Below, piece by piece: positions 33,449 to 40,931 of a stretch of 44,037 nucleotides of DNA. This DNA is from an uncultured Clostridia bacterium (GTDB lineage Bacteria > Bacillota > Clostridia > Oscillospirales > Acutalibacteraceae): positions 1 through 44,037 of the forward strand of contig CALFTN010000087.1 in NCBI GenBank assembly GCA_937916395.1. The letters run 5' to 3'. The position numbers and the translations under genes were made by a program. Positions within the stretch are counted from its first letter, which is position 1. Each line of letters starts with the position of its first letter. Below the pieces are notes generated by a model. The model ran no database searches. It was not told the DNA's origin and saw only the letters and a program-made list of their open reading frames with translations.

Positions 33449-34315
33449 ATGTCAATACTTTCAGTGAAAAATTTAAAATATGAATACTCCAAGGGCACTC
33501 CTTTTCAAAAAGGTGCTCTTAAAGGCGTGTCTGTTGATTTTGAGTTAGGCGAAATTGTTGGCGTAATTGGTCATACAGGTTCAGGTAAAAGTACACTTTT
33601 ACAACATCTTAATGGTCTTTTAAAGCCTGAGAGTGGCGAAGTTCTCTTTCAGGATGAAAATATATGGAGTTCTAAGGAAAATGTAAGAAAATGCCGTTTT
33701 GGCGTTGGTCTTTGTTTTCAGTATCCTGAACATCAGCTTTTTGAATCAACTGTTTTTGAGGATATTGCATTCGGACCCAAAAATATGGGGCTTTCTGAAA
33801 GTGAAATAAAAGAACGTGTTCTTGAATCAATCAAATTTGTTGGTTTAACAGAAGAATACTTAAATAAATCACCATTTGATTTATCCGGTGGTGAAAAGCG
33901 TCGCGTTGCAATAGCAGGTGTTATTTCAATGAAACCGAAGGTATTGGTTCTTGATGAGCCAACTGCTGGTCTTGACCCTGTAGGGAAGAATGATTTGCTT
34001 AATTTAATAAAGCATTACAATAAAACAACTGGCAGTACCGTTATTTTTGTGTCTCATAATATGGATGATGTTGCTTTGGTTGCTGACAGAGTTTTAGTTC
34101 TTTCAGATGGCAATATTGTTATGAGTGGAACTGTAGAGGATGTTTATTCTAAAGGTGATGAGCTTTTGAAATTAGGTCTTGATGTTCCTGAAATAACACG
34201 TGTTTTCTTAAAGCTCAAAGAAGAAGGTTATGACGTTCCTACAGATGTTTACACAGTAAACGAAGGTAAGGAAAAATTGATAGAATTTCTTAAAAGGGGG
34301 AAGATAAGTGGTTAA
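33449..34315 (+). CDS. ecfA2: Energy-coupling factor transporter ATPase EcfA2
   Basis: A 288-residue partner ATPase. Walker A GHTGSGKSTLLQHLNG, Q-loop CFQYPEHQLFESTVFEDIAFGP, signature DLSGGEKRRVAIAGV and Walker B VLVLDEPTAGLDP are present; the YPEHQLF variant and the N-terminal KNLKYEYSKGTPFQK are EcfA2-specific. It follows ecfA1 by 13 bases and overlaps the ecfT start by eight bases. With ecfA1 and ecfT it forms the energising module at the inner membrane. Confidence 0.94.
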   Translation: MSILSVKNLKYEYSKGTPFQKGALKGVSVDFELGEIVGVIGHTGSGKSTLLQHLNGLLKPESGEVLFQDENIWSSKENVRKCRFGVGLCFQYPEHQLFESTVFEDIAFGPKNMGLSESEIKERVLESIKFVGLTEEYLNKSPFDLSGGEKRRVAIAGVISMKPKVLVLDEPTAGLDPVGKNDLLNLIKHYNKTTGSTVIFVSHNMDDVALVADRVLVLSDGNIVMSGTVEDVYSKGDELLKLGLDVPEITRVFLKLKEEGYDVPTDVYTVNEGKEKLIEFLKRGKISG

Positions 34316-35123
34316 AGATATTACAATTGGTCAATATTTCCCAGGAAATTCTTTTTTGCATAAATTAGATGCAAGAGCGAAAATTATTTCTTGCTTTATA
34401 CTTATAATTTTTATATTTATATGCCAGAATTTCGCATCAATGGGTGTTATGCTTCTGACAGTTGCTGTTTCGTATGCTTTTTCAAAGCTTTCACCTAAAT
34501 TGATGGTAAAAAGTTTAAAACCACTTTTACCAATTATTTTGCTTACTTCAATTTTACAGCTTTATTATAATAACACAGGTGAGGTATTGTGGAGCTATAA
34601 AAAATTAGCTATAACAGATGGTGGTATTTATACTGCTATATTTATAACAGTAAGAATAATCGCACTTTTAGTTTTAAGCTCACTTCTTACTTATACAACT
34701 TCACCAACAGATTTGACTGATGCTATTGAAAGGTTGCTGTCACCATTAAAAGTATTTAAAGTTGATATTCATACATTTGCAATGATGATGACAATAGCAT
34801 TGCGATTTATACCAACACTTATAGATGAAATAGACAGAATTATGTCAGCACAAAAGGCACGTGGAGCAGATTTTGAAAGTGGTAATCTTTTAAAAAGAAT
34901 AAAAGCACTTTTTCCTATATTCATTCCGCTTATTATTTCATCATTTAAAAGAGCATTTGAATTAGCAGATGCAATGTCGTGTAGATGTTATGTAGGTGGT
35001 AAGGGCAGAACACGAATGAGAAAAATGCAGTTTACTTTCCGTGATATAGTAGCTTTAACTACTACAGTTATAATCTGTTGTGTAATTATTTTTATGAATT
35101 TTCAGTTTGAGGCGTTAATATAA
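34308..35123 (+). CDS. ecfT: Energy-coupling factor transmembrane protein EcfT
   Basis: A 271-residue membrane subunit that couples EcfA1/A2 ATP hydrolysis to exchangeable S components. Several hydrophobic helices lie in the first 150 residues and one at the C-terminus (about 245-265). Coupling helices carry the first Ala-Arg-Gly motif at 184-186 (QKARGADF). The second normally ARG-like motif reads Cys-Arg-Cys at 225-227 (SCRCYVGGKGRTRM), keeping the arginine. The GTG start at 34308 overlaps ecfA2 and has GGGGGA about eight bases ahead. It is followed by truA two bases later, the Firmicutes order. Confidence 0.92.
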   Translation: MVKDITIGQYFPGNSFLHKLDARAKIISCFILIIFIFICQNFASMGVMLLTVAVSYAFSKLSPKLMVKSLKPLLPIILLTSILQLYYNNTGEVLWSYKKLAITDGGIYTAIFITVRIIALLVLSSLLTYTTSPTDLTDAIERLLSPLKVFKVDIHTFAMMMTIALRFIPTLIDEIDRIMSAQKARGADFESGNLLKRIKALFPIFIPLIISSFKRAFELADAMSCRCYVGGKGRTRMRKMQFTFRDIVALTTTVIICCVIIFMNFQFEALI

Positions 35124-35125
35124 TT

Positions 35126-35884
35126 ATGAGAAACCTGTTTTTTAAAATTACTTTTGATGGTTCTCAGTTTCATGGTTGGCAAATCCAGAATGATTTGAGA
35201 ACTGTGCAGGGAGAAATAAAAAACGCATTTAAAAGTCTTACAGGCGAAGATGTAGTAATCAATGGTTGTAGTCGTACCGATGCAGGGGTTCACGCTAAAG
35301 AATATTGTTTTAATGTAAAAACAGAAGCAACAATTCCTTGTGAGTCTTTTCCAACTGCATTAGGCTCTTTTCTTACACCAGAAATTCTTGTTCTTAGCTG
35401 TTGTGAGGTGTCGCTGGATTTTAATGCACAATTTGATGCGATTAGTAAAGAGTATGAATATGTGTTTTTAAATACAAAAGATTTATCACCTTTTATGTAT
35501 AAAAAGGTCTGCCATTATAAATATAAAAAGCTTGATGAAGAGCTTTTGAATGAAGCATGTCAATTTTTCTTGGGTGAGCACGATTTTTCTGCTTTTTGTG
35601 CTTCTGGTGCTACGGTAGTTTCTAAAGTAAGAACTATTTATGAAGCATCAGTAAACCGTGAAGGTGATATGGTTATATTCAGAGTCCGTGGTAATGGTTT
35701 TTTATATAATATGGTTCGCATAATGGCTGGTACACTTTTATACGTAGCAGAAGGCAAAATCAAAAAAGAAGAAATACTTAAGATTATCGAAAGCGGTGAC
35801 CGTAAAAATGCTGGAACAACCGCAATTCCCGATGGTTTGTATTTGAGTAAAGTTTTTTACGGAAGTGAAAATGATGAAGATTAG
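35126..35884 (+). CDS. truA: tRNA pseudouridine synthase A
   Basis: A 252-residue enzyme isomerising uridine to pseudouridine at tRNA positions 38-40. The catalytic Asp52 is in SRTDAGVHA. N-terminal KITFDGSQFHGWQ, the YEYVFLN strand, HDFSAFCASG and the C-terminal VRIMAGTLL are typical, and the length fits. It lies two bases after ecfT, as in the ecfA1-ecfA2-ecfT-truA unit seen in many Firmicutes, although here the ribosomal protein genes that usually flank it are missing. Its 3' end overlaps the start of the following gene. Confidence 0.95.
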   Translation: MRNLFFKITFDGSQFHGWQIQNDLRTVQGEIKNAFKSLTGEDVVINGCSRTDAGVHAKEYCFNVKTEATIPCESFPTALGSFLTPEILVLSCCEVSLDFNAQFDAISKEYEYVFLNTKDLSPFMYKKVCHYKYKKLDEELLNEACQFFLGEHDFSAFCASGATVVSKVRTIYEASVNREGDMVIFRVRGNGFLYNMVRIMAGTLLYVAEGKIKKEEILKIIESGDRKNAGTTAIPDGLYLSKVFYGSENDED

Positions 35885-37091
35885 ACTAAAAGAATTGAAT
35901 ACAGGCTATGCGTTAGAAAAGAGGGTAAGTAAGCTTTCACCAAAGCAAAGAGCAATTTCAATAATTGCATTAACTCTGGTGGGTGTATTTTTAATAACTT
36001 TCTTGTTTTCTGCAATTGGCATTTTGCCGTTTGATGCAATCGCTGCACGTGTTTCAACAGGGCTTTTTGGTGGTGGTAAAAATTACCCTGTAGCTGTTGA
36101 AAGTGATACTGTTATAAATATGGGTATTATAGGCGATAATGTTCTTTTACTTACTGATAAAAATATATTTGTTTATGACTCAAACGGAAATATTGTTTTC
36201 ACTGAAAAGCATACATTTTCAAGACCTGCGTTTAAAATAAATGAAAATAGGGGTGTAGTCTTTGACAGAAATGGCACAGGTTACATATTACTTACAGAAA
36301 AAGGAAAGGTTTCATCAGGTAATACGGCTGGGGTTATAATTACTGCTGAATATGGTAGTAATGGTAACTATGGTTTTGCTATAAGAGGCGATAAATCAAC
36401 AAGTGTTTTAGCAGTCTTCGATAAATCTGGTGAAGTTCGTTTTCAATGGAACTGTGCTTTTGAGCATATAGCCGCAATAACACTTTCTGATGATGGTAAA
36501 TTTGCAGGTGTTGCAACTCTTAATGCTGAAAATGGAGCTATTTACACAGTGGTTCATTTCTTCGGTTTTGAATATAGCTCAGCACTGAACACACAAAAAA
36601 TTGTTGATGTTACTGCTCTGGATTTAAAATTTACAAGTGGTTCAACGTTAACACTTTTTGGCGATAAGGGTATTTATCAGATTAAGAAAAATGGCGATGA
36701 TATAAACGAGGTTGCAAAATATTTTGCAAGTGAATTTGTTTCGGTTGACTCTAATTTAAAGGGTAATTATGCTGTTTGTCTTGCTAAATTTGGTAGTGCA
36801 AATGTTTTTGAAATTTCTGTGTATTCAGCATACGGAAAATTAAAAAAGACAATATCACTTGATTACAATGTTCAGTCAATGACAATGAGCGAAAAATATA
36901 TATTTGCCCTTGCAGAAAATTCAATAATGGTATATAATCTTAAGGGCAGAAAAGTAGGTACCATTGAAATTAAAGGTAAGCTTTATGGGGTGTATCCTAC
37001 AGATAAATATTGCTATGTTCATTCTTTAGGCAATGTTTCAAGGTGCTATTCGTTTGGTAATAGTGAGCTTGAGCTTGGCTTTACAATATAG
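35874..37091 (+). CDS. Membrane-anchored beta-propeller-like protein (DUF5711-like)
   Basis: A 405-residue protein with a short cytoplasmic basic N-terminus, one membrane helix at about residues 24-48 (IIALTLVGVFLITFLFSAIG) and a long extracellular region. That region has repeated four-strand blocks (NVLLLTDKNIFVYDSNG, GYILLTEKGKV, KYIFALAENSIMVYNLKG) that look like WD/PQQ-type propeller blades. It fits the DUF5711 description, from memory; function is unknown. The ATG at 35874 has GGAAG eight bases ahead; ATG at 35871 is equally in frame. It overlaps truA by 11 bases, so it is in the operon. Position before cvpA and pgsA hints at an envelope role, which is inference. Confidence 0.78.
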   Translation: MKIRLKELNTGYALEKRVSKLSPKQRAISIIALTLVGVFLITFLFSAIGILPFDAIAARVSTGLFGGGKNYPVAVESDTVINMGIIGDNVLLLTDKNIFVYDSNGNIVFTEKHTFSRPAFKINENRGVVFDRNGTGYILLTEKGKVSSGNTAGVIITAEYGSNGNYGFAIRGDKSTSVLAVFDKSGEVRFQWNCAFEHIAAITLSDDGKFAGVATLNAENGAIYTVVHFFGFEYSSALNTQKIVDVTALDLKFTSGSTLTLFGDKGIYQIKKNGDDINEVAKYFASEFVSVDSNLKGNYAVCLAKFGSANVFEISVYSAYGKLKKTISLDYNVQSMTMSEKYIFALAENSIMVYNLKGRKVGTIEIKGKLYGVYPTDKYCYVHSLGNVSRCYSFGNSELELGFTI

Positions 37092-37103
37092 GAGGATTTA
37101 AAA

Positions 37104-37814
37104 ATGGAATATGTTTTAGACATTGTATTCATTGCTATAGCAATAGCACTAATTATTCTTGGTGCAAAAAAAGGTCTAGTTAAAGCGCTTTTAGATGGTT
37201 TGTCGACAATAATCTCTGGTGTTATTGCTTACATTCTTTCTGAGCCGGTTGCAAAAATTATTTACGACGCTTTTGTTCGTGGTATAGTAAAAAATGAATT
37301 AGAAAAAGGCTTGAACGAATCCGGTACAGATTTTGGTTCGATTTCTGAGAGTGTAAATACTCTTGTTTCTCAGTTGCCAGAAGGTGCTCTGAATCTTGCT
37401 TCAAAATTCGGTTTTAATGTAAATGATGCTATTTCAGATGTTATAAGTGCTGCTCCTGACAGCAATGAATCATTAATTGAAATGTTAATGACAAATATTG
37501 GCGATAACATTTTTCTTACAATTACTGAGGCAGTAACAATGATAGCACTCTTTATTGTGGTTTCAATTGCATTAACATTTGTAATCCGTTTACTTAATGG
37601 CGTAGTCAAAAAGATACCAGTTGTGAAACAAACCAATAAATTGGCTGGTGGATTTTTAGGTTTAATAAAAGCTGTAGTTATTATTTTTGTTGTTTCAACA
37701 GTTTTGTTCTTTATTGCTGGTTCTTCATCAAATCAGGAATTAGTTGAAATAATTAACTCATCAGTAATTTTTGAATTCGTAAACAATAACAATCCGTTAT
37801 TAAATATATTCTGA
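37104..37814 (+). CDS. cvpA: CvpA family membrane protein
   Basis: A 236-residue inner-membrane protein of the colicin V production family. Helices are seen at about residues 4-22 and 30-48, then a soluble stretch with amphipathic helices, and helices at about 145-165 and 185-208. The opening VLDIVFIAIAIALIILGAKKGLVKALLDG and GFLGLIKAVVII are the conserved parts. The family is broadly linked with cell envelope and biofilm phenotypes, but its molecular role is not settled. AGGAGG precedes the ATG. It lies between the propeller protein and pgsA in the operon. Confidence 0.85.
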   Translation: MEYVLDIVFIAIAIALIILGAKKGLVKALLDGLSTIISGVIAYILSEPVAKIIYDAFVRGIVKNELEKGLNESGTDFGSISESVNTLVSQLPEGALNLASKFGFNVNDAISDVISAAPDSNESLIEMLMTNIGDNIFLTITEAVTMIALFIVVSIALTFVIRLLNGVVKKIPVVKQTNKLAGGFLGLIKAVVIIFVVSTVLFFIAGSSSNQELVEIINSSVIFEFVNNNNPLLNIF

Positions 37815-37864
37815 GTTAATGTGTCATAATCAGTTATGGTTTAATACAGTTACTCTGATTAACT
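37814..37864 (+). other. Imperfect stem-loop between cvpA and pgsA
   Basis: AGTTAA (37814-37819) with TTAACT (37859-37864) and AATCAG (37828-37833) with CTGATT (37855-37860) could form a nested imperfect hairpin in the 76-base gap. There is no T run, so it is more an mRNA processing or stabilising structure than a terminator, if it forms at all. Confidence 0.25.
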
Positions 37865-37890
37865 TTCAGTTGTGGAAAAGAGGTAAAAAT

Positions 37891-38505
37891 ATGAAAGATT
37901 TATTTAAAGGTTGTTGGACTATTCCAAATCTTATTAGTCTTATAAGAATTTTTCTTGTACCATTATTTGCATATTTATTTATGCAAGGTAATTTTGTTCC
38001 GGCAGTTATCGTACTTGCACTTTCAGGACTTTCTGACTGTGTTGACGGTAAAATTGCAAGAAAATTCAATCAAATCAGTGCACTCGGTAAATTGCTTGAC
38101 CCATTGGCAGATAAATTAACACAAATTACCTTGGCAGTTCTTTTATTCTTAACCTTTAATAAAGCGGATGATACGATGCTCAAAGCATTTAGCTGGGTAT
38201 TCCTTGTATTTATAGGTAAAGAATTTATTATGGTGCTTGGCAGCGTAATTATGTTAGCTTTTGGGCTTCGTCCTGGTGCTGCAGAAATTTATGGCAAAGT
38301 AGCAACCTTAGCATTCTATGTTGTAATGGTATTTATTATTGGTTTTGGTCCAGAAGTTGGTGCTTTCAGAAGTCTCTTCACAATTCCAAATACACTTATG
38401 ATGATACTTGTTATTATTTCGGCAATACTTACAATGGTAGCATTCTTTAGTTACATCCCAGACGTAATTCGTCAGGTAAAAGAAAAGAAAAATAAAGCGA
38501 AATAA
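37891..38505 (+). CDS. pgsA: CDP-diacylglycerol-glycerol-3-phosphate 3-phosphatidyltransferase
   Basis: A 204-residue membrane enzyme making phosphatidylglycerol phosphate. The CDP-alcohol phosphatidyltransferase motif D52-G53-x2-A56-R57-x8-G66-x3-D70-x3-D74 is complete, and helices follow at about 85-105, 115-135, 140-160 and 170-190. The N-terminus TIPNLISLIRIFLVPLFAY is typical of PgsA. The ATG at 37891 has AGAGG seven bases before it; the longer in-frame reading upstream contains no such site and is rejected. In many Firmicutes pgsA neighbours recA-rny; here it is between cvpA and a clp gene. Confidence 0.94.
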   Translation: MKDLFKGCWTIPNLISLIRIFLVPLFAYLFMQGNFVPAVIVLALSGLSDCVDGKIARKFNQISALGKLLDPLADKLTQITLAVLLFLTFNKADDTMLKAFSWVFLVFIGKEFIMVLGSVIMLAFGLRPGAAEIYGKVATLAFYVVMVFIIGFGPEVGAFRSLFTIPNTLMMILVIISAILTMVAFFSYIPDVIRQVKEKKNKAK

Positions 38506-38558
38506 AGCTTAGAAACAAAATTAGTTAAATTTTAAGAATTTTTTCTCAGGAGAAATTA

Positions 38559-40874
38559 ATGGATAACAAAATGATATGTTGCAAATGCAAGAAACGTCCT
38601 GCAGTTATTTTCGTTTCAAAAATTGAAGGCGAAAAAACTACACAAGAGGGTTTTTGTATTAAATGTGCAATGGACCTTAATATTGGTCCTATAAAACAAA
38701 TGATGGAAAGTATGGGCATCACTGACGACGAGTTAGAAGCTGTTTCAGAACAGTTTGGCGATATGTTTGGTGATATGGATGGTTTCCAACCTGGTGGCGC
38801 TGGTACTATGCCGTTTTTACAGAATCTCTTTAATTCAGATGGTGGTGCAAAAGCTTCTAAAGGTGAAGAAACAGCAGAAGATGATGCTGAAGAAACTACT
38901 GATGAAGAAGAATTAAAGAATAAAAAATCAAAAAAACATAAAAAGAAAACAAAACGTAAATTTTTAAGTCTGTACTGTACTGATTTAACAGAAAAAGCAA
39001 GAGATGGTAAAATTGACAGAATTATAGGCAGAGATACTGAAATTTACAGAACAATTCAAATTCTCTGCAGAAGAACAAAAAATAATCCTTGCTTAATTGG
39101 TGAGCCAGGTGTTGGTAAAACTGCTATTGCAGAAGGACTTGCTTTAAAAATTGCTTCAGGTGATGTTCCTGCAAAAATAGCAGATAAAGAAATCCATCTT
39201 TTAGACCTTACATCACTTCTTGCTGGTACACAGTTCCGTGGTCAGTTTGAGAGCAGAATTAAAGGTCTTATAGATGAAGTCAAGCAAGAGGGTAATATAA
39301 TTCTCTTTATTGACGAGGTTCATAATTTGGTTGGTACTGGTGGCGATGCAGAGGGTTCAATGAACGCTGCAAACATCCTTAAGCCTGCACTTTCACGTGG
39401 TGAGATTCAGGTTATTGGTGCTACTACATTTAATGAATACAGAAAGCATATTGAAAAAGACGCAGCTTTAGAAAGACGCTTCCAGCCTGTTAAGGTTGAA
39501 GAACCATCTATTGCAGATTGCTATAATATGCTTTTAGGCATAAAAGAATATTATGAAAACTATCACAAGGTTTCTATAAGCGATAACCTCGTTTATAAAG
39601 CAGTAACTCTTTCTGAAAGATATATAAACGACAGGTTTTTACCAGACAAGGCTATTGACTTACTCGATGAAGCTTGTACTTGTGCAAATCTTCGTAACGT
39701 TGCAATCAGCGATTATGAAAAGCTTCAGCGAGAATTAACAAGACTTGATGAAGAAATTGAGAATATTGTTAATGTTACTGAGGGCGAAATAGATTACGAA
39801 AAATTAGCTAATACAAAGGCAGAAAAAATGAAGCTTGAAGCATCAGAGGCAGAGCTTAAAGAAAAGGCTTCTGATAACGCTGTTACTGAACAAGACCTTG
39901 CAAAAGTTATTAATCTCTGGACTGGTATTCCTACAACTAAAATTATTGAAAATGATTTAAAGAAGCTTTCTACACTTGAAGAAAAGCTTAAATCAAGAAT
40001 AATTGGTCAGGATGAGGCAGTAGAAGCACTTTGTGCAGCTATAAGACGTAGCAGAGTTCAGATTTCTGCAGTAAGACGTCCTGCATCGTTTATATTTGTT
40101 GGTCCTACTGGCGTTGGTAAAACAGAGCTTGTAAAACAACTTGCAAACGAGCTTTTTGAAACACCAGAAACTCTTATTAGACTTGATATGTCAGAGTTTA
40201 TGGAAAAACACAGCGTTTCAAGAATTATAGGTTCACCTCCGGGTTATGTGGGTTATGATGAGGCTGGTCAGCTTACTGAGAAGGTAAGAAGAAAGCCATA
40301 TTCAGTAATTCTTTTTGATGAAATTGAAAAAGCTCATCCGGATGTTTTAAATATTCTTCTTCAGATTCTTGATGAAGGTAAAACAAGTGATGCTCAGGGC
40401 AGAACTGTTGGTTTTGAAAATACTGTTATAATTATGACATCAAATGCTGGTAGTGAGCAAAAAGAATCTGCATTAGGCTTTAACAGAGATGCAAATGATT
40501 ACTCTAAAGATAAGTCAATGAAAGCCTTAAAAGAATTCTTAAGACCTGAGTTTATTGGTAGAGTTGATGAAGTTATCTTCTTTAACAATCTTAATGAAGA
40601 CAATCTTAAGAAAATAGCAGATATTCTTATTGATGAACTCAAAGAACCACTTAAAGATAAGGGTATTAACTTTGTCGTTGGCAAAGGTGTTGCTGAGATT
40701 ATTGCAACAAAATCTGTTGATGGTGGCAGAGGCGCAAGAGATATAAGAAGAAATATCAGAAAAGATATTGAAGATAAAATAGCCGATATTCTCATCGAAA
40801 GAGCTGAGGAAGAAACAAGCGAAATTAGTGTTACTGCAGTTAAAGATGAGATTAAAGTAGCGTATAAAAAATAA
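38559..40874 (+). CDS. ClpE-like AAA+ unfoldase with N-terminal zinc finger
   Basis: A 771-residue Clp ATPase. C7-x2-C10 and C33-x2-C36 form a zinc finger as in ClpE, with no ClpN repeat. Residues about 95-130 form an acidic then lysine-rich linker. AAA1 has Walker A GEPGVGKTAIAEGL and Walker B LFIDEVHNL, a short coiled-coil middle domain lies around 390-440, and AAA2 has GPTGVGKTELVKQL and LFDEIEKAHPDV. The tripeptide L639-G640-F641 in SALGFNRD resembles the ClpP-docking loop, so it probably feeds ClpP, which is not encoded here. In Bacillus clpE is heat-inducible under CtsR; I see no CtsR site. AGGAG precedes the ATG. Last gene of the ruvC run. Confidence 0.9.
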   Translation: MDNKMICCKCKKRPAVIFVSKIEGEKTTQEGFCIKCAMDLNIGPIKQMMESMGITDDELEAVSEQFGDMFGDMDGFQPGGAGTMPFLQNLFNSDGGAKASKGEETAEDDAEETTDEEELKNKKSKKHKKKTKRKFLSLYCTDLTEKARDGKIDRIIGRDTEIYRTIQILCRRTKNNPCLIGEPGVGKTAIAEGLALKIASGDVPAKIADKEIHLLDLTSLLAGTQFRGQFESRIKGLIDEVKQEGNIILFIDEVHNLVGTGGDAEGSMNAANILKPALSRGEIQVIGATTFNEYRKHIEKDAALERRFQPVKVEEPSIADCYNMLLGIKEYYENYHKVSISDNLVYKAVTLSERYINDRFLPDKAIDLLDEACTCANLRNVAISDYEKLQRELTRLDEEIENIVNVTEGEIDYEKLANTKAEKMKLEASEAELKEKASDNAVTEQDLAKVINLWTGIPTTKIIENDLKKLSTLEEKLKSRIIGQDEAVEALCAAIRRSRVQISAVRRPASFIFVGPTGVGKTELVKQLANELFETPETLIRLDMSEFMEKHSVSRIIGSPPGYVGYDEAGQLTEKVRRKPYSVILFDEIEKAHPDVLNILLQILDEGKTSDAQGRTVGFENTVIIMTSNAGSEQKESALGFNRDANDYSKDKSMKALKEFLRPEFIGRVDEVIFFNNLNEDNLKKIADILIDELKEPLKDKGINFVVGKGVAEIIATKSVDGGRGARDIRRNIRKDIEDKIADILIERAEEETSEISVTAVKDEIKVAYKK

Positions 40875-40880
40875 AATGAA

Positions 40881-40908
40881 ACAGCCGAACGCATTTGCGT
40901 TCGACTGT
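40881..40908 (+). terminator. Hairpin after the Clp gene, weak terminator
   Basis: ACAGCCGAACGCA (40881-40893) pairs with 40896-40908 with one mismatch over a 2-base loop, seven bases past the stop. The T run is poor (TCTTGT), so readthrough into the next gene, which has no clear promoter of its own, is likely. Confidence 0.6.
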
Positions 40909-40931
40909 TCTTGTAAAAACAGGAGTTAACT

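Noticed and set aside
37814..37864. Riboswitch before pgsA
   Set aside because: The imperfect stem has no known conserved core, and pgsA is within an operon.
40499..40894. 131-codon minus-strand ORF at the end of the Clp gene
   Set aside because: Antisense of the Clp AAA2 C-terminal region; Leu/Ser-rich and without a ribosome binding site.
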